Source of the DNA: Octadecabacter sp.
Lineage (GTDB): Bacteria; Pseudomonadota; Alphaproteobacteria; Rhodobacterales; Rhodobacteraceae
Length of the DNA: 10,103 bases
Direction: 5' to 3'
NCBI GenBank assembly: GCA_003533975.1
Contig: DQCL01000036.1
Span: 1-10,103 of the forward strand
Of this stretch, positions 1 to 7,090 are shown in pieces. The translations under genes and the position numbers were made by a program. Below the pieces are notes generated by a model. The model worked only from the letters and a program-made list of their open reading frames with translations. It had not been told where the DNA came from and searched no databases. Every line of letters begins with the position of its first letter. Positions within the stretch are counted from its first letter, which is position 1.

Positions 1-1
1 C

Positions 2-490
2 GACCAGATCAAAGGCGAAAAGACGATTAACTTCGTTAAGCGCCGCCGGAAGCACTCTTCCAAGCGCACCAAAGGTCACCGTCAGCAACTGACACTCGTT
101 CGCATCACTGACATCCTCGAAAAGGGTGCAGGCAAGTCTGGCGTGAAAGCTGCGCTGAACGGTTCTGGCTTCATGTCTGCTGACATGATCGAACGTGCTG
201 CCAACAAAGGCGCACCAGCGTCCAAGAAAGCCGAAGCTGCTGCTGCACGCGCATCCCAGCCTAAGAAAGCTGCTGCAAAGACTGCTGCGAAGACTGAAAA
301 GCCAGCCGCAAAAGCATCTGCATCTGACGATCTGACTGTCATCAACGGCATCGGCCCAGCCGCTGCTAAAAAGTTCGAAGCTGCAGGCATCACGTCTTAC
401 GCCGCTCTTGCTGCTGTTGACGTTGATACCTTTGATGCAGTTAAAGTGAAGCCTGAGTGGGTGGCTGAAGCCGCTGACCTCGCGAAATAA
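2..490 (+). CDS. rplU: 50S ribosomal protein L21 with C-terminal HhH-like extension (5' end missing)
   Basis: Large-subunit ribosomal protein L21, which binds 23S rRNA. The open frame enters from the left edge, so the start lies outside the window; 162 residues are visible. Residues 1-40 of the visible part are the end of the L21 core: the basic KRRRKHSSKRTKGHRQ stretch followed by LTLVRITDI is typical of the family. A bare L21 ends close to this point, but here about 120 more residues follow. First comes an Ala/Lys-rich, low-complexity linker (about 43-107), then a compact end domain (about 109-162) with the motif INGIGPAAAKKFEAAGI, which resembles a helix-hairpin-helix fold. Such extended L21 proteins are known to me from other alphaproteobacteria. 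The gene ends directly before rpmA, and its stop codon overlaps the rpmA ribosome-binding site, so the two are almost certainly one transcript. Confidence 0.95.
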   Translation, partial: DQIKGEKTINFVKRRRKHSSKRTKGHRQQLTLVRITDILEKGAGKSGVKAALNGSGFMSADMIERAANKGAPASKKAEAAAARASQPKKAAAKTAAKTEKPAAKASASDDLTVINGIGPAAAKKFEAAGITSYAALAAVDVDTFDAVKVKPEWVAEAADLAK

Positions 491-502
491 GGAGAGACAC
501 CA

Positions 503-772
503 ATGGCACATAAAAAAGCAGGCGGTTCATCCCGTAACGGTCGCGACTCAGCTGGTCGCCGTCTTGGTATCAAAAAGTATGGCGGCGAGTCCGTTATCCC
601 AGGTAACATCATTGCACGTCAGCGTGGCAACAAGTGGTGGCCGGGTACTGGCGTTGGCGAAGGCAAAGATCACACGATCTTCGCAGTCGTTGAAGGCAAC
701 GTGACCTTCCGCAAAGGCTTCAAAGGCCGCACCTTTATTTCTGTTGCACCGCTCGCCGAGGCAGCTGAGTAA
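503..772 (+). CDS. rpmA: 50S ribosomal protein L27
   Basis: Large-subunit protein L27, whose N-terminal tail reaches towards the peptidyl-transferase centre. The protein is 89 residues, the usual length. It begins [16 protein letters not shown], the classical L27 start without the cleaved N-terminal extension seen in Firmicutes. The central [10 protein letters not shown] and [10 protein letters not shown] segments are family signatures. The ATG at 503 is preceded by AAGGAGA (about 487-493), which overlaps the rplU stop codon and suggests coupled translation. It is the last gene of the rplU-rpmA unit, and a strong intrinsic terminator follows about 30 bases after the stop. Confidence 0.98.
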   Translation: MAHKKAGGSSRNGRDSAGRRLGIKKYGGESVIPGNIIARQRGNKWWPGTGVGEGKDHTIFAVVEGNVTFRKGFKGRTFISVAPLAEAAE

Positions 773-800
773 CCGAACCTTAGGTTTTAAAGAATTTGAA

Positions 801-827
801 GGGGTCGGTGTTAACCGGCCCCTTTTT
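801..827 (+). terminator. Rho-independent terminator after rpmA
   Basis: A nine-base-pair stem, GGGGTCGGT (801-809) with ACCGGCCCC (814-822), includes one G-T wobble. It closes a four-base loop (GTTA, 810-813) and is followed directly by TTTTT (823-827) and a further T-rich stretch. It lies between rpmA and the exporter gene and should end the ribosomal-protein transcript. Confidence 0.9.
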
Positions 828-860
828 CATTTTCAAACGCCCGCTAATCAGGAGGGTAAA

Positions 861-1466
861 ATGTCTGTCGCTATCTTACCCTTTTTGGGCTTCGCCACAT
901 CACAAGTTGGCACGCCTGGACCTGCGAACATGGTCCTACTGGCGACTGGCGCGCGGTTTGGACTGCGTCGCACGCTTCCTTTTGTGGCTGGTGTTGCGCT
1001 TGGAAAGCAGTTGATCATCTGGCCACTCGGCTTTGGTTTGATGGCAGTGCAGGACGATTACCCGATGGTATTTGAAGCCCTCAAGTGGGTGTCGATCGCT
1101 TACATATTGTGGCTTGCTTACCGCGTTGCCAACATGCGCCTGAAGGTTGGAGAAGCTGATGGGCAACCACCCGGTTTCATCGCAGGTCTTATCGTACATC
1201 CTTTAAATCCAAAGGCATGGGCGATGATCACGACAGGGTTCACAACCTTCGTGATTGCAGGAACACCCTCCTTGCAAGCCACGGCGACCATCGCCATCTG
1301 TTTGTTGGGACTGCAAATGATACTGCATCCGATCTGGACCTATGCGGGACAGCGGATCGCGGCGAGTTTGGCCGGAACACCTGGGGAAAAATACCTGATG
1401 TGGACGCTTGCGGCACTCACTGTCGTGTCAGTTGTCTACGCATTATTTGCAGGAGACCACCAATGA
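861..1466 (+). CDS. LysE-family amino acid exporter / translocator
   Basis: Inner-membrane protein of the LysE/RhtB exporter family, which pumps out amino acids or related small metabolites; the substrate cannot be read from the sequence. The ATG at 861 was chosen because AGGAGG (850-855) sits six bases upstream; longer readings of this frame begin inside rpmA and across the terminator. The product has 201 residues, close to the usual 200-210. Family marks are the GTPGPANMVLLATGARFG segment near the N-terminus (residues 17-34) and the HPLNPKAW motif (113-120). Hydrophobic segments at about 4-30, 40-62, 70-90, 106-134, 138-165 and 177-197 fit a five- to six-helix membrane protein. The stop codon overlaps the start of the acetyltransferase gene, so the two are probably cotranscribed. 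Confidence 0.9.
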   Translation: MSVAILPFLGFATSQVGTPGPANMVLLATGARFGLRRTLPFVAGVALGKQLIIWPLGFGLMAVQDDYPMVFEALKWVSIAYILWLAYRVANMRLKVGEADGQPPGFIAGLIVHPLNPKAWAMITTGFTTFVIAGTPSLQATATIAICLLGLQMILHPIWTYAGQRIAASLAGTPGEKYLMWTLAALTVVSVVYALFAGDHQ

Positions 1467-2029
1467 ATTCCGAAAGCCGGATTTCAGACGATATCCAAAC
1501 CAATCAACCCGTTATTCACGCAGCACGGTTCGCGTTGCGCCCTCTGGCAGATTCGGATTCGGGCCTGCTTGAGCGTCACTTGTCAGATCAACGTGTCGCG
1601 ACGATGACACGCGTTATTCCGCATCCTTTGCCACCCGAATACATCGCAAACATGCTGACGCGCGCGCGTGATGCTGAACGCACCGAGGATTTCTGGGCGA
1701 TTGATGGATCCGCCAATGAACATGCCGAAGTTATGGGCGTCATCAAGCTGTCACGGCTTGATCGCAATCAATCCGAGTTGCGGTATTGGGTGGCGCCTGC
1801 ATTTTGGAATACAGGTATCGCCACGGATGCTGTTGACGCGATCCTGTCTGCGAATCCACAAGGTGCCCGCGATATCTATGCTGAGGTGTTTCAAGACAAC
1901 CCAAGGTCCGCCCGTATCCTGACAAACGCCGGATTTGCCTACCTAGGTGATGCTGAGACGTTTTCCGTGGCGCGTAATATGGTGACACCAACGTGGACCT
2001 ATGCTCGTAAGATGGGCAAGCCCGCTTGA
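1463..2029 (+). CDS. GNAT-family N-acetyltransferase, RimJ/RimL type
   Basis: Probable acetyl-CoA-dependent N-acetyltransferase of the RimJ/RimL-like GNAT group; the acceptor may be a protein N-terminus or a small molecule and is not evident. The start at 1463 is supported by AGGAG at 1451-1455, seven bases upstream, and by an ATGA overlap with the exporter stop. The 188-residue product shows the expected order: an N-terminal strand with FALRPL (23-28), ELRYWVAPAFWNTGIATDAV (105-124; NTGIAT stands where the acetyl-CoA pyrophosphate loop is expected), and DNPRSARILTNAGF (145-158), the usual N-x-x-S-x-x-(V/I)-L-x-x-x-G-F closing motif. Coupling to a LysE exporter might mean that the two handle the same class of metabolite, but that is inference. 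A gene of this type between rpmA and obgE is, as far as I recall, common in Rhodobacteraceae. Confidence 0.9.
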   Translation: MNSESRISDDIQTNQPVIHAARFALRPLADSDSGLLERHLSDQRVATMTRVIPHPLPPEYIANMLTRARDAERTEDFWAIDGSANEHAEVMGVIKLSRLDRNQSELRYWVAPAFWNTGIATDAVDAILSANPQGARDIYAEVFQDNPRSARILTNAGFAYLGDAETFSVARNMVTPTWTYARKMGKPA

Positions 2030-2083
2030 GCGCAACGCGCGTTTCGCGTATCGCCCTGTTAACCTGTTAGAAAGCCTGAACCG

Positions 2084-3118
2084 ATGAACTTCCTCGACCT
2101 GTGCAAAGTCTATATCCGCTCCGGCAGTGGTGGCGGTGGCTGTATTTCGTTTCGGCGTGAAAAATACATCGAATACGGTGGCCCAAATGGTGGTGACGGC
2201 GGCAAGGGCGGCAGCGTCATCGTTGAGGCCGTTGATAACCTCAACACGTTGATCGACTTTCGCTATCAGCAGCATTTCTTTGCCAAAAACGGTGAGGCTG
2301 GCAAAGGTCAGCAACGCACGGGTGCAGATGGCGATGATATTCTCCTGAAGGTTCCGACAGGCACCGAAATCATGGACGAGGATCAAGAGACAGTTATCGT
2401 TGATCTCGCGACAACGGGTCAGCGAGTTGTACTTGCCAAGGGCGGTAACGGTGGCTGGGGTAACCTGCACTTCAAATCTGCAACGAACCAAGCGCCCCGG
2501 CGTTCCAACCCCGGTCAAGACGGGATCGAGCGCACGATTTGGTTGCGTCTGAAACTTATCGCGGACGCTGGGCTTCTGGGTTTGCCGAATGCAGGTAAAT
2601 CTACCTTCCTTGCGGCGACGTCGAATGCCCGCCCGAAAATTGCGGACTATCCGTTCACCACGCTTGTTCCGAACCTCGGCGTTGTTGGTGTTGATAACAG
2701 CGAATTCGTTATTGCCGACATTCCCGGACTGATTGAGGGTGCCAGCGACGGTAAGGGCCTTGGGCAGTTGTTCTTGGGCCATGTTGAACGCAATTCTGTG
2801 CTGTTACACCTGATTGACGGCACATCTGGCGATCCCGTAGGCGACTATAAAACCATCATTGCTGAGCTTGAAGCATACGGTGGTCACCTTGCCGATAAGC
2901 CACGCGTTACAGTTTTGAACAAGATAGATACGTTGGATGAAGAAGAGCGCCAGTTCATCGTGGATGAAATCAAAGCAGGGACTGGCGTCGATGTGATGCT
3001 AATGTCCGGTGCGACTGGTGAAGGCACCGTTGACGTTCTTCGCGCCCTCAAGGTGGAGATCGATGCCGACAAACTGCGCCAGAACGCCCCTGAGGAGGAA
3101 GCGCCTTGGCGTCCCTAA
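2084..3118 (+). CDS. obgE: Obg family GTPase, ribosome assembly
   Basis: Essential GTPase that binds the 50S subunit and acts in ribosome maturation and the stringent response. The product has 344 residues. The N-terminal Obg fold (about 1-158) has the glycine-rich repeats typical of the family ([27 protein letters not shown]). The G domain carries the P-loop GLPNAGKST (166-174), switch I YPFTTLVP (189-196), DIPG (212-215), NKID (279-282) and an SGATGEG G5 loop (308-314). The variable C-terminal domain is nearly absent; the tail is a short acidic end (EEEAPWRP). I see no good Shine-Dalgarno before ATG 2084. The last 13 bases overlap the start of proB. Linkage to rplU-rpmA and proBA is a familiar alphaproteobacterial arrangement. 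Confidence 0.97.
   Translation: MNFLDLCKVYIRSGSGGGGCISFRREKYIEYGGPNGGDGGKGGSVIVEAVDNLNTLIDFRYQQHFFAKNGEAGKGQQRTGADGDDILLKVPTGTEIMDEDQETVIVDLATTGQRVVLAKGGNGGWGNLHFKSATNQAPRRSNPGQDGIERTIWLRLKLIADAGLLGLPNAGKSTFLAATSNARPKIADYPFTTLVPNLGVVGVDNSEFVIADIPGLIEGASDGKGLGQLFLGHVERNSVLLHLIDGTSGDPVGDYKTIIAELEAYGGHLADKPRVTVLNKIDTLDEEERQFIVDEIKAGTGVDVMLMSGATGEGTVDVLRALKVEIDADKLRQNAPEEEAPWRP
3093..3108 (+). promoter_or_regulatory. Ribosome-binding site and TTG start of proB inside obgE
   Basis: A perfect AGGAGG (3093-3098) lies seven bases before a TTG at 3106. No ATG or GTG in this frame is nearby, and the protein from TTG begins [19 protein letters not shown], the correct N-terminus for glutamate 5-kinase. 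The site lies inside the final codons of obgE, so terminating ribosomes could reinitiate here. Confidence 0.85.
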
Positions 3119-4209
3119 AAGATGCAAAACGGCTGGTCGTAAAGATCGGCTCTGCGTTGCTTGTGGACCAAGCGACAGGGCTGCGCTCTGATTGGTTGCG
3201 ATCGTTAGCGGCGGATGTCGCAGCGATCCGTGCGCGTGGTACAGACGTAATTTTGGTTTCGTCCGGTTCTATTGCGTTAGGGCGTGGCGTGTTGGGATTG
3301 CCGCGTACAGAACTTGCGCTTGAACAATCACAGGCGGCCGCTGCGGTCGGTCAAATCCGGTTGGCACGCGCCTATGAAGAGGCGCTCACGCCGCATGGCA
3401 TTACGACTGCGCAAGTTTTGGTGACGCTGGAAGACAGCGAAGACCGCCGCCGTTATTTGAACTCACGCGCGACGATGGAAACCTTGTTGGGCTTAGGCGT
3501 CACTCCGATCGTGAACGAAAACGATACGGTTGCGACTGACGAAATCCGGTATGGTGACAACGACAGGCTCGCGGCGCAGGTTGCTGTGACTGCTGGCGCA
3601 GATTGTTTGGTACTGTTGAGTGATGTGGATGGGTTCTATTCCGATAATCCGCACATCAATAAAGACGCTAAACATTATGATATCATTGATAAAATCACCC
3701 CTGAAATTGAACGGCAGGCAGGCGACGCAGGATCCGGTCTTTCTAAGGGGGGGATGAAAACCAAACTGATGGCTGCAAAATTGGCGACCGATGCGGGCTG
3801 CCGGATGGCTATTACCTTGGGAACCCCCATGAACCCACTGAAAATACTGGAAGATGGTGGGCGGTGCACTTGGTTCAATGCGCAAACCAACCCTCAAGCA
3901 GCCCGTAAGCGCTGGATTGCAGCGATGAAACCTCATGGGGAAGTCACAATTGATACCGGTGCTGGAACAGCGTTGAAGTCGGGCAAGTCTTTGTTGCCGA
4001 TTGGCATTGTCGCAACCTCAGGCGCGTATCAGCGTGGCGACGCGGTTGCGATTGTATCTGCAGACGGGCTGCGTTTAGGGCTTGGGTTGTCGCGTTATTC
4101 GAGCGTCGAGGCCGCAGCCATTAAAGGTATGCGAAGCCAAGATATTGCAAACGAACTTGGTTATGAAGGACGCGGTGTGTTTATCCATCGCGACGATATG
4201 GTGATCTGA
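3106..4209 (+). CDS. proB: Glutamate 5-kinase with PUA domain
   Basis: Catalyses ATP-dependent phosphorylation of L-glutamate to gamma-glutamyl phosphate, the first step of proline synthesis and usually the point of proline feedback inhibition. The protein has 367 residues, the standard length. The amino-acid-kinase domain (about 1-262) carries VVKIGSALL (11-19), SSGSIALG (52-59), VNENDTV (136-142), LLSDVDGFY (170-178) and [10 protein letters not shown] (211-220). The C-terminal PUA domain (about 278-355) includes [20 protein letters not shown] and is intact. Translation starts at TTG, supported by a perfect AGGAGG. The gene overlaps obgE by 13 bases, and its TGA shares a base with the ATG of proA, so expression of the three is probably linked. 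A run of seven G (3747-3753) falls in the conserved GGM codons but is in frame. Confidence 0.96.
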   Translation: MASLKDAKRLVVKIGSALLVDQATGLRSDWLRSLAADVAAIRARGTDVILVSSGSIALGRGVLGLPRTELALEQSQAAAAVGQIRLARAYEEALTPHGITTAQVLVTLEDSEDRRRYLNSRATMETLLGLGVTPIVNENDTVATDEIRYGDNDRLAAQVAVTAGADCLVLLSDVDGFYSDNPHINKDAKHYDIIDKITPEIERQAGDAGSGLSKGGMKTKLMAAKLATDAGCRMAITLGTPMNPLKILEDGGRCTWFNAQTNPQAARKRWIAAMKPHGEVTIDTGAGTALKSGKSLLPIGIVATSGAYQRGDAVAIVSADGLRLGLGLSRYSSVEAAAIKGMRSQDIANELGYEGRGVFIHRDDMVI

Positions 4210-5459
4210 TGACTGATGATATGAACATTCCCGCTTTGATGGCCGACATTGGTGAACGCGCGAAAGTAGCCGCGAAGGCACTGGCCAGTGCCGCGCCTGA
4301 GGCCAAAACAAAAGCACTTATGGATGCGGCTGATGCAGTTTGGGCGGCGCGTGCGGACATTATCAAAGCAAACGCCAAGGACATGGAATTCGGCCGTGAA
4401 AAAGGTCTGAGCCCCGCAATGCTAGACCGTTTGATGCTCGACGAAGACCGTATTGGCGGCATGGTTGAAGGCCTGCGGGCCGTTGCGTCACAGGATGATC
4501 CTGTAGGTGCCGTTATGGAGGAGTGGACCCAGCCAACGGGTTTGAACATTCGCCGTGTGCGCACACCGCTTGGTGTTATTGGCGTCATCTATGAAAGCCG
4601 TCCGAACGTGACAGCCGACGCCGGTGCGCTTTGCCTTAAGGCGGGGAATGCTGTGATTTTACGTGGTGGTTCCGAAAGCTTTCACAGCTCTGGGGCGATC
4701 CACAACGCGCTGCAGATCGGGCTTCGCTCAGCCAGCCTTCCTGAAGATGCCATCCAGTTGGTACCGACAAGAGACCGCGCGGCAGTGCGTGAAATGCTGA
4801 CGATGACGGACACTATTGATGTGATTGTTCCACGTGGCGGCAAGGGGCTGGTTGGTCTTGTGCAGAAAGAGGCCCGCGTGCCTGTTTTCGCGCATCTTGA
4901 AGGCATTGTTCATATCTACATCGACAAAGATGCAGACGCTGCAAAAGCACGCCGCGTTGTGATGAACGCTAAAACGCGCCGCACTGGGATTTGCGGTGCG
5001 GCGGAATGTTTGCTGGTTCACAAAGATGTTGCCGCCCTTGGCCAAGAGATTGTGGATGATCTGATGGCGGCCGGTGTTGATGTACATGCGCAAGGCCTGA
5101 ATGGGACTAGCCAAGCAACGAATAACGACTGGGGGATGGAATTCCTAGACATGAAGATCGCCGCGAAACTTGTTGATAACATTGATGAAGCCATTTCACA
5201 CATTCAGGACTTCGGGTCCAATCACACCGATTGTATCCTGACTGAGAATGATGATGCGGCGGAGCAGTTCTTTGCGCGCCTCGATTCAGCGATCCTGATG
5301 CGCAATGCCTCAACCCAGTTTGCAGATGGTGGTGAGTTTGGCATGGGCGCAGAAATCGGTATCGCAACGGGCAAGATGCACGCTCGCGGTCCGGTCGGGG
5401 CGGCGCAGCTTACAAGCTTTAAATATCTTGTTGTTGGTGACGGAACGGTCCGCGCTTAA
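4209..5459 (+). CDS. proA: Gamma-glutamyl phosphate reductase
   Basis: NADPH-dependent reductase that turns gamma-glutamyl phosphate into glutamate-5-semialdehyde, the second step of proline synthesis; it is expected to work with ProB, which passes on the labile intermediate. The product has 416 residues, the usual length. Aldehyde-dehydrogenase-superfamily features are [21 protein letters not shown] (114-134, split here as IRRVRTPLG and [12 protein letters not shown]), [13 protein letters not shown] (144-156), VPRGGKGL (207-214) and RTGICGAAE (258-266) with the presumed catalytic Cys262. The first start, ATG 4209, overlaps the proB stop by one base (TGATG); a second in-frame ATG at 4221 is also possible. 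There is no strong Shine-Dalgarno, which fits translational coupling to proB. The TAA stop overlaps the stop codon of chpT on the other strand. Confidence 0.96.
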   Translation: MTDDMNIPALMADIGERAKVAAKALASAAPEAKTKALMDAADAVWAARADIIKANAKDMEFGREKGLSPAMLDRLMLDEDRIGGMVEGLRAVASQDDPVGAVMEEWTQPTGLNIRRVRTPLGVIGVIYESRPNVTADAGALCLKAGNAVILRGGSESFHSSGAIHNALQIGLRSASLPEDAIQLVPTRDRAAVREMLTMTDTIDVIVPRGGKGLVGLVQKEARVPVFAHLEGIVHIYIDKDADAAKARRVVMNAKTRRTGICGAAECLLVHKDVAALGQEIVDDLMAAGVDVHAQGLNGTSQATNNDWGMEFLDMKIAAKLVDNIDEAISHIQDFGSNHTDCILTENDDAAEQFFARLDSAILMRNASTQFADGGEFGMGAEIGIATGKMHARGPVGAAQLTSFKYLVVGDGTVRA

Positions 5460-6046
5460 AAGGTCACCGCGACCCAGTCGCGGCCATGTGAGAACGCAAG
5501 TTTGCGATCAGCCTGTGCTGCCATTTGGGGCAGAAGGCCGAAATGAACCTGAGCAGGGGTTAAACTGTCGGCGTACTCCCCTTTACTAAGAGGGGCCCAA
5601 AGTGCGGGGTCGAGGCTCAAACGGTCATGTTTGGTTTTGATAGTCCAATTGCTCTGATTCTGGGTGATCTGAATGTCGCCCCCCAATGGCAACGCCGTCT
5701 CAACACACATCACCGCAAGCAGCGCGACCCGAACATCTAAACGCGGTGGATCGCCTGGAACGGCCCAAGAATATGTCACCCGTCCGCCGTTTGAGATTGC
5801 CTGCAGTACCGAAAGGATCTCGCCGTGCTGAACAACTTGGTCGGCGGTGGCATCCCCGAACGCTAGACGAAGAAACCGTACCTTTGCCGATGCATTTTGT
5901 ACGCTATCTGTTACCAGTGCCATTTCAGGACTATCAGCAACACCCGAAAGGCCGAGTAATTCAATGCCGTTGCCGATCGCGCCCAATGGGTTAATGAGGT
6001 CATGACAGATGCGAGAGCCTATAAGGGCGTTTAAGTTGGACAACAT
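5456..6046 (-). CDS. chpT: Histidine phosphotransferase ChpT (CtrA phosphorelay)
   Basis: Phosphotransfer protein that in Caulobacter and relatives passes phosphate from the hybrid kinase CckA to the cell-cycle regulator CtrA and to CpdR; in Rhodobacteraceae this pathway mainly controls motility, gene-transfer agents and related traits. The product has 196 residues. The key motif is [22 protein letters not shown] (given in two parts: [12 protein letters not shown] and [10 protein letters not shown], residues 11-32), with His15 the expected phosphorylation site followed by Asp16. The rest is a degenerate HATPase-like domain without ATP-binding N, G1 or G2 boxes, as expected for ChpT. The gene is squeezed between proA (convergent, stop codons overlapping by three bases) and the divergent DUF3553 gene, leaving no separate intergenic space for a promoter or terminator. 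Confidence 0.92.
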   Translation of the reverse strand: MLSNLNALIGSRICHDLINPLGAIGNGIELLGLSGVADSPEMALVTDSVQNASAKVRFLRLAFGDATADQVVQHGEILSVLQAISNGGRVTYSWAVPGDPPRLDVRVALLAVMCVETALPLGGDIQITQNQSNWTIKTKHDRLSLDPALWAPLSKGEYADSLTPAQVHFGLLPQMAAQADRKLAFSHGRDWVAVTF

Positions 6047-6054
6047 GGAGCTCC
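6047..6054. promoter_or_regulatory. Palindromic shared ribosome-binding sequence between chpT and the DUF3553 gene
   Basis: GGAGCTCC reads the same on both strands. On the plus strand GGAG (6047-6050) lies nine bases before ATG 6060 of the DUF3553 gene. On the minus strand GGAG (6054-6051) lies four bases before the ATG of chpT (6046). The same eight bases could therefore serve as Shine-Dalgarno for two divergent genes. The four-base spacing on the chpT side is short but tolerable. Confidence 0.5.
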
Positions 6055-6059
6055 GGTTG

Positions 6060-6239
6060 ATGACAGGGCCGTCTTTATTTGAACCCGGTATGATCGTGAA
6101 ACATCCGGGACAGCCGGACTGGGGGTTAGGGCAAGTCCAATCCGCAGTGGGCGGGAAAGTGACCGTTAATTTTCAAGAGGCCGGCAAAGTGGTAATTGAT
6201 GAGGCGCGCGTTGGGTTAATAGTTGTGTCTTATGGTTAA
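6060..6239 (+). CDS. DUF3553-family small protein, Tudor/CarD-like
   Basis: A 59-residue protein of the DUF3553 family, function not established. The start at ATG 6060 gives MTGPSLFEPGMIVKHPGQPD, which fits the usual family N-terminus; ATG 6045, also in frame, would add five residues and overlap the chpT start codon. Visible features are LFEPGMIVKHP (6-16), the conserved DWGLGQVQS (20-28), GGKVTVNFQEAGKVVID (31-47) and a hydrophobic end. The pattern of a basic strand, a tight W-G-x-G turn, then two beta strands with F and G resembles the small Tudor-like domains at the C-terminus of PcrA/UvrD helicases and the N-terminal RNA-polymerase-binding domain of CarD. This similarity is judged by eye. 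No signal peptide or membrane segment is present, so it is presumably cytoplasmic. Confidence 0.85.
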   Translation: MTGPSLFEPGMIVKHPGQPDWGLGQVQSAVGGKVTVNFQEAGKVVIDEARVGLIVVSYG

Positions 6240-6304
6240 TCCACACGTTAAAAGTGTAAAGGGCAAATTTACTATTCAGTCACGGACTAAAAGCAACGGA
6301 ATCT
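6240..6304 (+). promoter_or_regulatory. Probable olsB promoter region
   Basis: This 65-base gap is clearly richer in A and T than its surroundings and is the only non-coding space before the olsBA pair. It holds a small inverted repeat, ACAC (6243-6246) and GTGT (6254-6257), around GTTAAAA, and the stretch AAATTTACTATT (6265-6276), which could supply a -10 element. No clear -35/-10 pair or Pho box could be assigned. Confidence 0.35.
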
Positions 6305-7090
6305 ATGCGCAAAATTGCTGAAATGAATGACCAAATGGTTAATGCCGCACCGCAATTTGCGACCCGCTTGGCGAAGACGGCTGAGGATAACCGTGGCGCG
6401 CAGGCGCTGAGGTACAAAATTTTTGTTAAGGAAATGGGCGGGGATGGACCCCTTGTTGATCACGGCAACGGGCTTGAATGCGATGCATTTGATGAGCATG
6501 CCGAGCAATTGTTGCTGCTTGATCTGACCCGTGATCCGGCCGATCAGATTGTTGGTGTTTATAGGCTATTAGACAGTAAGGGCGCGAAAGCGGCAGGGCA
6601 GTTTTACTCTGAAACGGAATTTGATCTGGCGCCTTTGGTTCAATCGGGCCGTACGCTGATGGAATTAGGTCGATCCTGCTTGCATGCTGAATATCGCGGC
6701 GGCGCAGGCATGTTACATCTTTGGCAGGGATTGGCCGAGGTCGTTAGAGAGCGTCAAGTTGAGGTGCTGTTTGGCGTGGCGAGTTTTCATGGCACTGATC
6801 TGGATGCACTCGCAACTTCATTGGCGTTGTTGCACGACAAGCATCTTGCGCCAGAAGATATTCGTGTCTGTTCGCGTTCAGGTCCTCAAGTCAGCTATGA
6901 ACCAGTGACGGACCGTGTCACTGCTATGCGCAATGTACCTGCGTTGATTAAGGCCTATCTACGGCTGGGCGGCTTCATAGGTGACGGCGTATTTGTTGAT
7001 CACGCGTTCAACACGACAGATGTTTGCTTGATCCTTGATTTGGCGCGGATGTCGCCAAAACAGGTCTCTATGTATGGGGGAGCGCGATGA
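6305..7090 (+). CDS. olsB: Ornithine N-acyltransferase OlsB (GNAT-type, ACP-dependent)
   Basis: Probable enzyme that transfers a 3-hydroxyacyl chain from acyl carrier protein to the alpha-amino group of ornithine, giving lyso-ornithine lipid, the first step of phosphorus-free ornithine lipid synthesis. The product has 261 residues. Family features are the N-terminal LRYKIFVKEM (35-44), CDAFDEHAEQLLLLD (59-73) and MELGRSCLHAEYRGGAGMLHLW (119-140, key residues ELGRSC and YRGG), all typical of OlsB and the related hemolysin-named GNAT proteins. The ATG at 6305 has only a weak upstream GGA. The stop overlaps the olsA start (ATGA, 7087-7090), which strongly supports the assignment, since the two enzymes act in sequence. 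A related roseobacter enzyme, GlsB, uses glutamine instead; the pairing with olsA favours ornithine but does not prove it. Confidence 0.88.
   Translation: MRKIAEMNDQMVNAAPQFATRLAKTAEDNRGAQALRYKIFVKEMGGDGPLVDHGNGLECDAFDEHAEQLLLLDLTRDPADQIVGVYRLLDSKGAKAAGQFYSETEFDLAPLVQSGRTLMELGRSCLHAEYRGGAGMLHLWQGLAEVVRERQVEVLFGVASFHGTDLDALATSLALLHDKHLAPEDIRVCSRSGPQVSYEPVTDRVTAMRNVPALIKAYLRLGGFIGDGVFVDHAFNTTDVCLILDLARMSPKQVSMYGGAR

Noticed and set aside
1217..1462. Upstream extension of the acetyltransferase frame
   Set aside because: The added residues lie antiphase within the exporter gene and look like nothing in the GNAT family; ATG 1463 has a good Shine-Dalgarno.
2034..2043. Palindrome AACGCGCGTT between the acetyltransferase gene and obgE
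   Set aside because: A short GC-rich palindrome without a T tract or loop; too weak for a terminator and not recognisable as an operator.
1943..2782. Long minus-strand open frame across the acetyltransferase end and obgE
   Set aside because: It is antisense to the unmistakable Obg domain and G motifs; its translation has no recognisable family features.
3747..3753. Run of seven G in proB as a phase-variable tract
   Set aside because: It encodes the conserved Gly-Gly before Met of the kinase motif, is in frame, and is short for slippage-based switching of an essential biosynthetic gene.
6236..6251. Possible CtrA box (TTAA, spacer, TTAA) before olsB
   Set aside because: The two TTAA halves are eight bases apart, not the seven of the CtrA consensus, and the first half includes the stop codon of the preceding gene. 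In AT-rich DNA this is easily chance.
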